DNA from: Gammaproteobacteria bacterium
GTDB taxonomy: Bacteria; Pseudomonadota; Gammaproteobacteria; Burkholderiales; Burkholderiaceae_C
Direction of reading: 5' to 3'
NCBI GenBank assembly: GCA_018820395.1
Contig: JAHJOG010000263.1
Span: 1 to 64,000, forward strand
DNA: 64,000 bases
In this document: piece after piece, positions 33,351 through 42,676 of the stretch
Layout of the letters: every line of letters begins with the position of its first letter
Position numbering within the stretch: position 1 is the first letter of the stretch
The notes under the pieces: generated by a model
Databases searched by the model: none
What the model saw: only the letters and a program-made list of their open reading frames with translations
Told to the model about the DNA's origin: nothing
Made by a program: the position numbers and the translations under genes

Positions 33351-34364
33351 ATGCCACCGATTCCACGCAAGACCCCGGACCTCGGCTCGCGATCGCGCCG
33401 CACCCTGCTGCAGGTGGGCGCGGCCGGCCTGGCCGCCATGGCCGCGCCAGCCGTGGTGCGGGCACAGGCGGGCCCGAAGATCCGCATCGGCTACTGGCCC
33501 ATCGCGGCCGGCCTGCCTTTCTATGCGGCGGTCGAACAGGGCTACTTCAAGAACGCGGGCCTGGATGTCGAAGTGCTTCGCTTCGCCGGCGCCCAGCAGA
33601 TCATGGAAGCCATGCTGTCCGAGCGCTGCGACGGCAGCGCCAACGGCACCGGCTCGGCCAACATCGCCATCGGCGAGATCGCCGCGCCGGGCAGCTTCAA
33701 GATCTTCTGCTCCAACCCGAGCAACGTGAAGAACGTGCTCGACGAAGTGCTGGTGCCGACGGCGAGCACCGCCAAGACCATGGCCGATCTCAAGGGCAAG
33801 CGCGTTGCGTCCGGCCCCGGCATCCAGAACGTCACACTCGCCAAGACCGTGCTGGAGCGCGGCGGCGCCACCGGCGCCACGGTGATCGAGTTGCCCATCG
33901 GCCAGCACGTCGCGGCGCTCGCTGCCGGCCAGGTCGACGGCTGCTACACGCTCGAACCCACCGGCACCATCGGCCGGCTCAACGAAAGCACCCGCGTGCT
34001 CGAGGCCGGCGTGATCGCCAAGTACGTGCTCGGCGACCCGATGGCTCCGTGGTTCGGCGGATCGGCGTCGCTCACCGGCGCGTTCATCAAGCAGAACCCC
34101 GAGGTCTCGAAGAAGTTCATCGCGGCCTACGGGCAGGGCGTCGCCTATGTCCGCAGCAAGCCGGCGGAAGCGCGGCAGTACCTGAAGGGCTACACCGCCA
34201 TCGAGGGCAAGCTCACCGGCGAAGTGCCGCTGGCCGCCTACACCATGTACAACGAGTTCACGCCGGCCGACGTGGCGCACTTCCAGAAGTTCTTCGACCT
34301 GTTCTCGGACAAGGGCATCTTCACGTCGCGCCTGATGGTCGACTCGATGCTCTACAAGGGATGA
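33351..34364 (+). CDS. NitT/TauT-type ABC transporter substrate-binding protein
   Basis: 337 residues. The signal peptide carries RSRRTLLQVGAAGLAAMAAPAVVRA, a twin-arginine-type export signal. The mature protein begins GPKIRIGYWPIAAGLPFY, a typical NMT1/SsuA-like start. AGGAG lies 8 bases before the ATG. It is followed within 4 bases by its permease and ATPase genes. Its ligand is unknown; position next to AtzF suggests a nitrogen-rich amide or triazine-derived compound. Confidence 0.9.
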   Translation: MPPIPRKTPDLGSRSRRTLLQVGAAGLAAMAAPAVVRAQAGPKIRIGYWPIAAGLPFYAAVEQGYFKNAGLDVEVLRFAGAQQIMEAMLSERCDGSANGTGSANIAIGEIAAPGSFKIFCSNPSNVKNVLDEVLVPTASTAKTMADLKGKRVASGPGIQNVTLAKTVLERGGATGATVIELPIGQHVAALAAGQVDGCYTLEPTGTIGRLNESTRVLEAGVIAKYVLGDPMAPWFGGSASLTGAFIKQNPEVSKKFIAAYGQGVAYVRSKPAEARQYLKGYTAIEGKLTGEVPLAAYTMYNEFTPADVAHFQKFFDLFSDKGIFTSRLMVDSMLYKG

Positions 34365-34368
34365 GGCC

Positions 34369-35199
34369 ATGAGCGCACCGGCCCATCCCGCGACCCGTCC
34401 CTGGTCGCCCCCTGCCGGCGGTGCGGCCAGCGCGCCGCCCCGTCCTTCGCCCTGGCTCAAGGCGCTGCCCTTCATCGGTCCGGTGGTGCTCTTCATCGTG
34501 TGGGACCTGGCCGTGCGGCTCGGCTTCATCAAGGCGATCCTGCTGCCGATGCCTGCCGACACCGTTGCCACGTTGATCACCGGCTTGGCCGGCGGCCCGC
34601 TGCTGGTGGATTTCGCGGTCACGGTGTGGCGCACGTTGCAGGCTTTCCTGGTGGCGGCCATCGTGGGCGTGCCTCTGGGCGTGCTGCTCGGCAGCAACGA
34701 GAAGGCCTATCGCAGCGTCGAATTCCTGATCGACTTCTTTCGCTCGACGCCGTCGTCCGCGCTGATCCCGCTGTTCCTCATGATCTTCGGCGTGTCCGAC
34801 GTGAACAAGGTCGCCATCGCGGCCTTCGGTGCCTTGCTGATCGTGGTGTTCAACAGCGCCTATGGGGTGATGAACGCGCGCAAGCAGCGCGTCATGGCCG
34901 CCAAGGTGATGGGCGCCTCGCGCTGGCAGATCTTCAAGGACGTGCTGCTGTGGGAAAGCCTGCAGCCGAGCTTCGTCGGGCTGCGTTCGGCGGTGTCGAT
35001 GGCGCTGGTGATCGTGATCGTGGCGGAGATGTTCATCGGCTCGGACAGCGGGCTGGGCCACCGCATCATCAACTCGCAGCAGGTCATGAACGTGCGTGAC
35101 ATGTACGCCTCGATCCTTGCGGCCGGCGCACTGGGCTATCTGCTGAACATCCTGTTTCTGGTCGCCGAGCGCCGCATCGTCCACTGGAGCGGCCGATGA
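34369..35199 (+). CDS. ABC transporter permease (TauC/SsuC family)
   Basis: 276 residues with about six membrane helices and the EAA-type cytoplasmic loop (AAKVMGASRWQIFKDVLLWESL) that contacts the ATPase. The N-terminal ~25 residues are Pro/Ala-rich. Its last 4 bases (ATGA) overlap the start of the ATPase gene. Confidence 0.93.
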   Translation: MSAPAHPATRPWSPPAGGAASAPPRPSPWLKALPFIGPVVLFIVWDLAVRLGFIKAILLPMPADTVATLITGLAGGPLLVDFAVTVWRTLQAFLVAAIVGVPLGVLLGSNEKAYRSVEFLIDFFRSTPSSALIPLFLMIFGVSDVNKVAIAAFGALLIVVFNSAYGVMNARKQRVMAAKVMGASRWQIFKDVLLWESLQPSFVGLRSAVSMALVIVIVAEMFIGSDSGLGHRIINSQQVMNVRDMYASILAAGALGYLLNILFLVAERRIVHWSGR

Positions 35200-36029
35200 G
35201 AGCCCCGACCGACGTCGTTGTCGCAGGCCCCGTGTTCGCGGACGTCCCGCGCCCCGCTTTTCGGCCCGGCCCGGCCGGCACGCACATCACCATCCGCGGG
35301 CTTACGAAGTACTTCGCGGGCTGGCCGCTGTACGAGCACTTCGACCTGGACATTCCCAAGCACAAGATCGTGTCGGTGTTCGGGCCCAACGGGTGCGGCA
35401 AGTCGACGCTGATCAACATGATCGCCGGCCTGATCCCCATCGATTCGGGCGAGATCCTGTTCGACGGCAAGTCGCTGGCAGACACCAAGATCGGCTACGT
35501 GTTCCAGAACTACCGCGAGGCGATGTTCCCGTGGATGCGCACCATCGACAACATCGCGTACCCGCTCAAGCTCGAAGGCCGTTCCAAGGCAGAAGTCGAC
35601 CGGCGCATGGCCGAACTGGTGGCGTCCTTCGACGTGAAGTTCGACCTGCACCGCTATCCGTACGAGCTCTCGGGCGGCCAACAGCAGACTGCGTCGATCA
35701 TGCGGGCGCTCGCGCCCAACCCCGAAGTGCTGTTCCTCGACGAGCCCTTTTCCGCGCTCGACTTCGAGATGACGCTCTTCATCCGCGAAAAGCTGCAGGA
35801 AGTGTTCATGCAGACCGGCACCACCATGCTGCTGGTCTCGCACGACCTGGAGGAGGCGGTGTATCTCGCCGACCAGGTGCTGTTGCTGACCAAGCGACCT
35901 ACCGGCGTGGCCGAGATCCTCGACTACGCCGACGCCCGCCCGCGCACGCTCGAGACGCTCAGTGCGCCGAGCTTCATCGCAACGAAAAAGCGCAGCCTGG
36001 AGATCTTCCAGCGCGAGGTTCGCCGCTGA
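35196..36029 (+). CDS. ABC transporter ATP-binding protein (TauB/SsuB family)
   Basis: 277 residues: Walker A GPNGCGKSTL (~65), signature LSGGQQQ (~160), Walker B VLFLDEPFSALD and the H-loop VSHD. A 30-residue N-terminal extension precedes the nucleotide domain. It powers uptake with the two preceding genes. The atzG-like gene follows 18 bases later. Confidence 0.94.
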   Translation: MRAPTDVVVAGPVFADVPRPAFRPGPAGTHITIRGLTKYFAGWPLYEHFDLDIPKHKIVSVFGPNGCGKSTLINMIAGLIPIDSGEILFDGKSLADTKIGYVFQNYREAMFPWMRTIDNIAYPLKLEGRSKAEVDRRMAELVASFDVKFDLHRYPYELSGGQQQTASIMRALAPNPEVLFLDEPFSALDFEMTLFIREKLQEVFMQTGTTMLLVSHDLEEAVYLADQVLLLTKRPTGVAEILDYADARPRTLETLSAPSFIATKKRSLEIFQREVRR

Positions 36030-36047
36030 GTCGGCGAGGAGCAAGGC

Positions 36048-36254
36048 ATGACGCCCGCACAGATCGAAACCTACGTCGACGCTGCCGCTGCCGCGCTCGA
36101 CCTCCGGCTGCGGCCGGAGCATCGCGCCGGCGTGCTCGGCTACTTCGCCATCGCCGCCGGAATGGCCGCCGTGGTGGACGCCGTTGCGCTCGATGCGCAC
36201 GACGAATCCGCGCTCTGCTTCACGCCTGTCGCGCCGCCGGAGTCCGGCGCATGA
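36048..36254 (+). CDS. atzG: AtzG-like small subunit (DUF4089 family)
   Basis: 68 residues, all helical, with the pattern IETYVDAAAAALDLRLRPEHRAGVLGYFAI. The DUF4089/AtzG family forms a complex with the amidase AtzE in s-triazine degraders, structurally like GatC with GatA. The gene overlaps atzE by ATGA (36251-36254), as expected for an obligate partner. Confidence 0.85.
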   Translation: MTPAQIETYVDAAAAALDLRLRPEHRAGVLGYFAIAAGMAAVVDAVALDAHDESALCFTPVAPPESGA

Positions 36255-37681
36255 CGCCCGACGCATGGCTCGGCCAGGACGGTGCGGCCATCGCCGAGGC
36301 CGTGCGCAGCGGCGGCGTCGGCGCCGTCGAGCTGACGCAAGCCTGCCTCGGCCGCATCGACGCGACCAACGCGCGCGTGAATGCCTTCACCGCCGTCGTG
36401 CGCGAACGCGCGCTGCGGCGCGCGGCGCAGATCGACGCCTCGCTCGCTTCCGACGCGGGTGCACGCACGCGCGAGCTGCCACTGCTCGGCGTGCCCTTCG
36501 CGGTCAAGAACCTGTTCGACATCGCGGGCCTCACCACGCTGGCCGGCTCGAAGATCGAGCGCGACAGCACGCCCGCGCGCGCCGATGCCGAGCTGGTGCG
36601 ACGCCTCGAGCGCGCGGGCGCCGTGCTGGTCGGCGCGCTGAACATGGACGAGTACGCCTACGGCTTCACCACCGAGAACAGCCATGTCGGCCCGGTGCGC
36701 AACCCGCACGACCTGTCGCGCATCGCCGGCGGCTCGTCCGGCGGCTCGGGTGCAGCGGTGGCGGCGGGGCAGGTGCCGCTCACGCTCGGCTCCGACACCA
36801 ACGGCTCGATCCGCGTGCCCGCGTCGCTGTGCGGCGTGTTCGGGCTCAAGCCGACCTTCGGGCGGCTGCCGCGCACCGGCAGCTATCCGTTCGTCTCCAG
36901 CCTCGACCACCTCGGCCCGTTCGCGCGTTCGGCACGCGACCTGGCGCTGGCCTACGACGCGATGCAGGGTCCGGAAAGCCTGCACGGTGCGCACGACCCC
37001 GGCTGCGCACAGCGGCCCGTGGAGCCGGTGATGCCGGCCCTGGAGCGCAGCACGCTCGGCCTGCGCATCGGCGTGTTGGGCGGCTATTTTCGGCACCATG
37101 CGCAATCCGAGGCGCTGAATGCCGTCGACGCCGTGGCCGAAGCGCTGGGCGCGAGCCAGACGGTCGAACTGCCGATGGTCGACGCCGGTCGCGCGGCGGC
37201 TTTCCTCATCACCAATTCGGAAGGCGCAGCGCTGCATCTCGCCGAACTGCGCAGCCGGCCGCAGGACTTCGAGCCGCTGTCGCGCGACCGCTTCCTGGCC
37301 GGCACGCTGCTGCCGGCCGCGTGGGTGGCGCGCGCGCAGCGTGTGCGCCGCCGCTATGCCGAGGAAGTCGCCCGCGTGTTCGGCCGCTTCGACGTGCTGC
37401 TGGCGGCCGCCACGCCGTGCGCTGCGACGCCGATCGGGGCGGAGTGGTTCGAGATCAATGGCCACCGCATGCTGGTGCGCCCCAACATGGGTTTGCTGAC
37501 GCAACCCATCTCGTGCATCGGGCTGCCGGTGTGCACCGTGCCGGTCTGGGGCGTGCATGCGCAACTGCCGATCGGCGTGCAGGTCATCGCCGCGCCATGG
37601 CGCGAAGACATTGCGTTGCGCGTGGCGTTCGCCCTCGAGTCGGCCGGCAAGGCGCATGCGCCGGTGGCGACGCTCGGCTGA
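36251..37681 (+). CDS. atzE: AtzE-type amidase (1-carboxybiuret hydrolase family)
   Basis: 476-residue amidase-signature enzyme: Lys in VKNLFDIAG, cis-Ser in GGSSGGSGAAV and nucleophile in GSDTNGSIRVPAS. Its tight coupling to an AtzG-like partner distinguishes it from general amidases and from GatA (present separately at 51855). AtzE/AtzG deaminates 1-carboxybiuret, the true product of cyanurate ring opening, to 1,3-dicarboxyurea. No cyanuric acid hydrolase (AtzD/TrzD) is encoded in the window. It ends operon 1; a second sigma-54 promoter follows at once. Confidence 0.87.
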   Translation: MTPDAWLGQDGAAIAEAVRSGGVGAVELTQACLGRIDATNARVNAFTAVVRERALRRAAQIDASLASDAGARTRELPLLGVPFAVKNLFDIAGLTTLAGSKIERDSTPARADAELVRRLERAGAVLVGALNMDEYAYGFTTENSHVGPVRNPHDLSRIAGGSSGGSGAAVAAGQVPLTLGSDTNGSIRVPASLCGVFGLKPTFGRLPRTGSYPFVSSLDHLGPFARSARDLALAYDAMQGPESLHGAHDPGCAQRPVEPVMPALERSTLGLRIGVLGGYFRHHAQSEALNAVDAVAEALGASQTVELPMVDAGRAAAFLITNSEGAALHLAELRSRPQDFEPLSRDRFLAGTLLPAAWVARAQRVRRRYAEEVARVFGRFDVLLAAATPCAATPIGAEWFEINGHRMLVRPNMGLLTQPISCIGLPVCTVPVWGVHAQLPIGVQVIAAPWREDIALRVAFALESAGKAHAPVATLG

Positions 37682-37691
37682 GCGTGCCGCT

Positions 37692-37707
37692 TGGTACGGT
37701 TTATGCA
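37692..37707 (+). promoter_or_regulatory. Sigma-54 (-24/-12) promoter of operon 2
   Basis: TGGTACG-N4-ATGCA has GG (37693-37694) and GC (37705-37706) exactly 10 bases apart. It is slightly weaker than the operon 1 promoter but has the same layout. Predicted start about 37718, inside the following palindrome. Confidence 0.7.
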
Positions 37708-37712
37708 TCCCT

Positions 37713-37726
37713 TCTTGTATCCAAGA
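37713..37726. promoter_or_regulatory. Palindromic operator TCTTG-TATC-CAAGA (probable GntR site)
   Basis: 12 of 14 bases are identical to the element at 31509-31522, and it begins the same 7 bases after the -12 GC. It lies 35 bases before the BMP-family gene. Confidence 0.65.
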
Positions 37727-37761
37727 TCGATATCCCGAGTCATTCACCCAGGAGCTTGCCC

Positions 37762-38880
37762 ATGACCCAGTTCAACCGCCGCGATTCGATCAAGTCGCTC
37801 GCCGCCATCGCCGCCACCGGCTCGCTCGCCGGCTGGTCGTCGCTCGCCGGCGCGCAGAAGCCGCTCACGGTCGGCGTGATCTACGTCGGCCCGCGCGAGG
37901 ACTACGGCTACAACCAGGCGCACGCGCAGGCGGCGGCCGAACTCAAGAAGATGCCCGGCGTCAAAGTGGTCGAAGAAGAGAACGTGCCGGAAACCGCGGC
38001 CGTGCAAAAGACCATGACCGGCATGATCGAACAGGACGGCGCCAAGCTGCTGTTCCCGACGTCGTTCGGCTACTTCGACCCGCACATCCTGGCCGTCGCA
38101 CCCAAGTACCCGGACGTGCGCTTCTCGCATTGCGGCGGGCTGTGGACCGAAGGCAAGCACCCGAAGAACGTCGGCAGCTTCTTCGGCTACATCGACGAGT
38201 GCCAGTACCTCAACGGTGTGGTGGCCGGCCACATGACCAAGAGCAAGAAGATCGCCTTCGTCGCCGCCAAGCCGATCCCGCAGGTGCTGCGCAACATCAA
38301 TGCGTACACGCTCGGCGCACGCTCTGTGGACCCGTCGATCACCTGCAGCGTGATCTTCACGGGCGACTGGTCGATGGCGGTGAAAGAGGCCGAGGCCACC
38401 AACAGCCTGGCCGACCAGGGCTGCGACGTGTTCACGATGCACGTCGACGGACCCAAGGTGGTGGTCGAGACGGCGGCCAAGCGCGGCAAGATGGTGTGCG
38501 GCTATCACGCGAGCCAGGCCAAGCTGGCGCCCGATGCCTATCTGACCGGAGCCGAATGGAACTGGATCACGGCGTACAAGACCTTCCTCGACGCTGCCCA
38601 GACGGGCAAGCCGCATCCGAACTTCCTGCGTGGCGGGCTCAAGGAGGGCTATGTGAAGACCTCCCCCTACGGCCCCAAGGTGACGGACACCGCCAAGAAG
38701 AACGCCGATGCGGTCAAGGCCAAGATGATGAGCGCCTCGGGCATGGACATCTTCACCGGCGGCCTGAAGGACAACAAGGGCACGGTGGTGGTCGCGGCCG
38801 GCAAGTCGCTGAAGCAGACCGACCTCGAACTTGAAAAGATGAACTACCTGGTCGAGGGAGTGATCGGAAGCATCGGCTGA
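37762..38880 (+). CDS. BMP-family ABC transporter substrate-binding protein
   Basis: 372 residues starting MTQFNRRDSIKSLAAIAATG, a twin-arginine-type signal, then LTVGVIYVGPREDYGYNQAHA, the hallmark start of basic-membrane-protein/PnrA-like nucleoside- or nucleobase-binding proteins. AGGAG lies 7 bases before the ATG. First gene of operon 2. Homologues bind purine nucleosides and related heterocycles, which fits uptake of a ring compound as nitrogen source. Confidence 0.92.
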   Translation: MTQFNRRDSIKSLAAIAATGSLAGWSSLAGAQKPLTVGVIYVGPREDYGYNQAHAQAAAELKKMPGVKVVEEENVPETAAVQKTMTGMIEQDGAKLLFPTSFGYFDPHILAVAPKYPDVRFSHCGGLWTEGKHPKNVGSFFGYIDECQYLNGVVAGHMTKSKKIAFVAAKPIPQVLRNINAYTLGARSVDPSITCSVIFTGDWSMAVKEAEATNSLADQGCDVFTMHVDGPKVVVETAAKRGKMVCGYHASQAKLAPDAYLTGAEWNWITAYKTFLDAAQTGKPHPNFLRGGLKEGYVKTSPYGPKVTDTAKKNADAVKAKMMSASGMDIFTGGLKDNKGTVVVAAGKSLKQTDLELEKMNYLVEGVIGSIG

Positions 38881-38890
38881 TCGCCTTCTC

Positions 38891-39973
38891 ATGCGCAGCA
38901 CGGCCAACGACATCGCACTGCCGGTGTTCGCCATCACGGCGGCGCTGCTGCTGTTCGGCGTGTTCGTGTGGTTTGCCGGGGTGGACCCGGTCGAGATGTG
39001 GGTGGTGCTCTTCAAGGGCGCGTTCGGCAGCTGGTTCTCCTGGCAGAACACGCTGCAGCGGGCGGCGCCGCTGATGCTGACGGCGCTGTGCGTGGCGATC
39101 CCGGCGCGCGCGGGGCTGGTGATCATCGGCGGCGAGGGCGCGCTGGTGCTGGGCGGTCTGGCGTGTGCGGCCTTGCCCTATGCGGTGCCGCTGCCGGCCA
39201 ACTTCGCGGGCACGGTGCTGCTGTGCGCAGCGGGCGCCGTGGCGGGCGGGCTGTGGATCATGCTCGCGGGCTGGCTGCGCCAGTACCGCGGCATCAACGA
39301 AACCATCAGCAGCCTGCTGCTGGCCTACATCGCGATCGGGCTCTTCAAGCACCTGGTCGAAGGCGTATTGCGCGACCCGGCGAGTCTCAACAAGCCGGCC
39401 ACGCGCTCGCTCGATCCTGGCCTGGGCATCGGCGGCATCGGAGGCTCGGACATCCACTGGGGCCTGGCGGTGGGCGTGCTGGCCTGCATCGCGCTGGGGC
39501 TCTGGCTGCGCGCCACGACGTCGGGCTTCTCGGTGCGCGTGGTCGGCGGCAATCCACGCACGGCGCAGATGGTCGGGCTGCCCGCCAACCGGCTGATTCT
39601 GGCGGCCTGCGCGATCGGCGGCGCCTGTGCCGGCACGGCCGGCGCGATCGAGGTAGCGGCGGTGCACACCAACGCCAACGCTTCGCTGATCGCGGGGTAC
39701 GGCTACGCGGGCATTCTGGTCGCCTTCATCGCGCGGCAGAACCCGTTGGCGATCATTCCGGTGGCGATCCTGTTCGGCGGCTTCGGCGCGGCAGGCAGCC
39801 TGCTGCAGCGTCGGCTGGGGCTGCCGGATGCCTCGGTGCTGGTGCTGCAGGGCATGGCTTTCGTGCTGATCCTCGCGAGCGAGGGGTTGCGCATGATCGA
39901 CTGGAGCCGGCTGAAGAACGTGCGCGTGCGGCGCCCCGCCGACGCGGGCTCGCGGGCCGAGGTGGCGCCATGA
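38891..39973 (+). CDS. ABC transporter permease 1 (BMP/nucleoside type)
   Basis: 360 residues with ~10 membrane helices and the RGINETISSLLLAYIA motif plus GGNPRTAQMVGLP, typical of YufP-type permeases paired with BMP binding proteins. It overlaps the second permease by 4 bases (ATGA). It forms the channel with the next gene. Confidence 0.92.
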   Translation: MRSTANDIALPVFAITAALLLFGVFVWFAGVDPVEMWVVLFKGAFGSWFSWQNTLQRAAPLMLTALCVAIPARAGLVIIGGEGALVLGGLACAALPYAVPLPANFAGTVLLCAAGAVAGGLWIMLAGWLRQYRGINETISSLLLAYIAIGLFKHLVEGVLRDPASLNKPATRSLDPGLGIGGIGGSDIHWGLAVGVLACIALGLWLRATTSGFSVRVVGGNPRTAQMVGLPANRLILAACAIGGACAGTAGAIEVAAVHTNANASLIAGYGYAGILVAFIARQNPLAIIPVAILFGGFGAAGSLLQRRLGLPDASVLVLQGMAFVLILASEGLRMIDWSRLKNVRVRRPADAGSRAEVAP

Positions 39974-40890
39974 CGCACGACCAGTGGATCGCGCTCGTGG
40001 CCGGCATCGTCGGCGGCGCGCTGCGTGTGGGCGCGCCCTTTCTGTTCGTGAGCCTCGGCGAATGCCTGACCGAGAAGTCCGGGCGCATCAACCTCGGGCT
40101 CGAAGGCGTGCTGGTGCTGTCGGCGATAGCGTCCTTCGGGGGAGCCTGGCTCACGGGCTCGGCATGGCTCGGTGCGTTGATCGGCGCCTGCGCCGGCGCA
40201 CTGCTGGCGCTGCTGCACGGGCTCTTGTGCTCGCTCGACCGCGTCAACGACGTGGCCACCGGCATCGCGCTGATGCTGTTCGGCACCGGGCTGGCCTTCT
40301 ATCTCGGCAAGCCGCTCATCCAGCCGCAGGCGCCGCAACTGCCGGCGATCCCGCTGGGCGCGTGGAGCGACAGCGCCGTGGTGCGTTCGGCGCTGCAGGT
40401 GAATGCGCTGGTGCCGGTCGGCATCGCGCTGGCGCTGCTGCTCTGGTGGGGCTTCGCGCGCACGCGCATCGGCCTCCTGGTGCGGATGGCGGGCGATTCG
40501 GCCAACGCCACGCGTGCGCTGGGCTATTCGGTGTCGGGTCTGCGCATCGCGGCGACCACGGCGGGCGGCTTCATCGCCGGACTCGGCGGTGCATCGCTCA
40601 CGTTGTTCTATCCCGGCAGCTGGAACGAGGGCATCTCGAGCGGACAGGGCCTGATCGCGGTGGCGCTGGTGATCTTCGCGCGCTGGAGCCCGCTGCGCTG
40701 CATCGGTGCGGCGCTGCTCTTCGGCGGCGCGGGCGCGATCGGGCCGGCGCTGCAGTCGATCGGGGTCGGCTGGGGCTATCACCTCTTCAACACGGTGCCC
40801 TATGTGCTCACGCTGGTGATCCTGGTGATCACCTGCAGGCCGGGCAGCGTCGCCGCCGGCAGCCCCGGCGAGCTTTCTTCCACGCGCTGA
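39970..40890 (+). CDS. ABC transporter permease 2 (BMP/nucleoside type)
   Basis: 306 residues, strongly hydrophobic. [20 protein letters not shown] and [19 protein letters not shown] are conserved in YufQ-type permeases. It is translationally coupled to permease 1. The matching ATPase gene is separated from it by two enzyme genes, which shows that transport and catabolism are one unit. Confidence 0.92.
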   Translation: MTHDQWIALVAGIVGGALRVGAPFLFVSLGECLTEKSGRINLGLEGVLVLSAIASFGGAWLTGSAWLGALIGACAGALLALLHGLLCSLDRVNDVATGIALMLFGTGLAFYLGKPLIQPQAPQLPAIPLGAWSDSAVVRSALQVNALVPVGIALALLLWWGFARTRIGLLVRMAGDSANATRALGYSVSGLRIAATTAGGFIAGLGGASLTLFYPGSWNEGISSGQGLIAVALVIFARWSPLRCIGAALLFGGAGAIGPALQSIGVGWGYHLFNTVPYVLTLVILVITCRPGSVAAGSPGELSSTR

Positions 40891-40910
40891 CATTTTTCTG
40901 GAGTCTTTGC

Positions 40911-41954
40911 ATGAGTGGTCTGGGTGGTCTCAACAAATCGGAACATGGTGTCGTCGTCGGGCTGGTGCAGCTGCAACTGCCCAACGTGAAGACTCCGCAG
41001 GATCTGGCCGACCAGACGCAGCGCATCTGCGACATGGTCGGCAAGGCGCGGCGCAACCAGGGGACGATGGACCTGGTGGTGTTTCCGGAATACTCGCTGC
41101 ACGGCCTGTCGATGGACACCTCGCCCGAGATCATGTGCTCGCTCGACGGGCCCGAGGTGACGGCGTTCAAGCAAGCCTGCGTCGACAACTCGATCTGGGG
41201 CTGCTTCTCGATCATGGAAGCGAATCCCGGCGGCAACCCGTACAACAGCGGGCTGATCATCGACGACAAGGGCGCGATCCGGCTCTACTACCGCAAGATG
41301 CATCCGTGGGTGCCGGTCGAGCCCTGGGAGCCGGGCAACGTCGGCGTTCCGGTGTGCGACGGCCCCAACGGCAGCAAGCTGGCGCTGATCATCTGCCACG
41401 ACGGCATGCTGCCCGAAATGGCGCGCGAGGCCGCGTACAAGGGCGCCGAGATCATCCTGCGCACGGCCGGCTACACGGCGCCGATCCGCCATGCCTGGCG
41501 CATCACCAACCAGGCCAACGCCTTCTGCAACCTGGCCTACACCGCCAGCGTGTGCATGTGTGGCAGCGACGGCAGTTTCGACTCGATGGGCGAGGGCATG
41601 TTCTGCAACTTCGACGGCACCGTGCTGGTCGAAGGCGGCGGCCGGGTCGACGAGATCATCACCGCCGAGCTGCGCCCCGACCTGCTGCGCGAGGCGCGAA
41701 TCGGCTGGGGCGTGGAGAACAACATCTACCAGCTCTACCACCGCGGCTACGTGGCGGTGCGCGGCGGGGCGCAGGACTTCCCCTACACCTACATGCAGGA
41801 CATGGCGGGCGGCCGCTACGAACTGCCGTGGCACGACAAGGTGCAGGTGGTCGACGGCAGCGGCTTCGGCTTCGCGCCGCCGGTGCGCGCCTACAAGGGC
41901 CCCGAATCGCACCCGCTCGTTCCGCAGGTGCCCAAGAAGGTCCGACCGACATGA
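40911..41954 (+). CDS. Formamidase (AmiF-type, nitrilase superfamily)
   Basis: 347 residues. Glu-Lys-Cys catalytic residues: Glu in [10 protein letters not shown], Lys in YYRKMHPW, Cys in [11 protein letters not shown]. Long stretches such as [27 protein letters not shown] and [16 protein letters not shown] match AmiF formamidases more closely than aliphatic amidase AmiE. It hydrolyses formamide to formate and ammonia. The RBS GGAG is 8 bases upstream. Its place inside a triazine/biuret-type operon is unusual and hints at a substrate with a CH (formyl-level) carbon. Confidence 0.88.
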   Translation: MSGLGGLNKSEHGVVVGLVQLQLPNVKTPQDLADQTQRICDMVGKARRNQGTMDLVVFPEYSLHGLSMDTSPEIMCSLDGPEVTAFKQACVDNSIWGCFSIMEANPGGNPYNSGLIIDDKGAIRLYYRKMHPWVPVEPWEPGNVGVPVCDGPNGSKLALIICHDGMLPEMAREAAYKGAEIILRTAGYTAPIRHAWRITNQANAFCNLAYTASVCMCGSDGSFDSMGEGMFCNFDGTVLVEGGGRVDEIITAELRPDLLREARIGWGVENNIYQLYHRGYVAVRGGAQDFPYTYMQDMAGGRYELPWHDKVQVVDGSGFGFAPPVRAYKGPESHPLVPQVPKKVRPT

Positions 41955-42664
41955 GCACGGCCGCGTCGCTCGAACGCTTCGTGCGGGCCGAGCCGTACGC
42001 CTGGCCCTACCACGGCGCGCTCCGGCCCGACAACACGGCGCTGATCGTGATCGACATGCAGACCGACTTCTGCGGCAAGGGCGGCTACGTCGACGTGATG
42101 GGCTACGACTTGTCGCTGGTGCAGGCGCCGATCCAGCCGATCGCGCGCACGCTGGCGCGCCTTCGGCCCCTCGGCTTTCACATCATCCACACGCGCGAAG
42201 GGCATCGGCCCGACCTGGCCGACCTGCCGGCCAACAAGCGCTGGCGCTCGCGGCAGATCGGCGCCGGCGGCGTGGGCATCGGCGACGACGGCCCCTGCGG
42301 GCGCATCCTGGTGCGCGGCGAGCCGGGCTGGGAGATCATCCCGGCGCTCGCTCCGATCGACGGCGAGGTGGTCATCGACAAGCCGGGCAAGGGCTCGTTC
42401 TACGCGACGGACCTCGAACTGGTGCTGCGCACGCGCGGCATCGAGAACCTCGTCCTCGCCGGCATCACCACCGACGTCTGCGTGCACACCACGATGCGCG
42501 ACGCCAACGACCGCGGCTTCGAATGCCTGCTGCTGTCGGACTGCACCGCCGCGACCGACCACGGCAACCACCTGGCCGCGCTCAAGATGATCACCATGCA
42601 GGGCGGTGTCTTCGGCGCGCATGCGAGCTCCGCGGCGCTGCTGGACGCGGTGGGCGACCTGTGA
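41951..42664 (+). CDS. biuH: Biuret amidohydrolase-like cysteine hydrolase (isochorismatase fold)
   Basis: 237 residues. The catalytic triad Asp (VIDMQTDF), Lys (IDKPGKGSF) and Cys (TTDVCVHTT) is intact. [32 protein letters not shown] and the C-terminal MQGGVFG stretch resemble biuret hydrolases, which convert biuret to allophanate and ammonia, the substrate of AtzF. Ureidoacrylate or carbamoyl-sarcosine hydrolases are possible alternatives. It overlaps the formamidase gene by ATGA. Confidence 0.8.
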   Translation: MSTAASLERFVRAEPYAWPYHGALRPDNTALIVIDMQTDFCGKGGYVDVMGYDLSLVQAPIQPIARTLARLRPLGFHIIHTREGHRPDLADLPANKRWRSRQIGAGGVGIGDDGPCGRILVRGEPGWEIIPALAPIDGEVVIDKPGKGSFYATDLELVLRTRGIENLVLAGITTDVCVHTTMRDANDRGFECLLLSDCTAATDHGNHLAALKMITMQGGVFGAHASSAALLDAVGDL

Positions 42665-42676
42665 ACGGACGGGCCC

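Noticed and set aside
31581-34364. 927-residue plus-strand ORF
   Set aside because: The first ~590 residues are a shadow frame of atzF. The real gene in this frame is the substrate-binding protein starting at 33351.
36184-38880. 898-residue plus-strand ORF
   Set aside because: The upstream two thirds is shadow of atzE in another frame and includes a sigma-54 promoter. The real gene is the BMP protein from 37762.
40895-40915. Third sigma-54-like site before the formamidase (CTGGAGTCTTTGCATG)
   Set aside because: Only 7 bases separate GG and GC instead of the required 10; the GGAG is simply the ribosome binding site.
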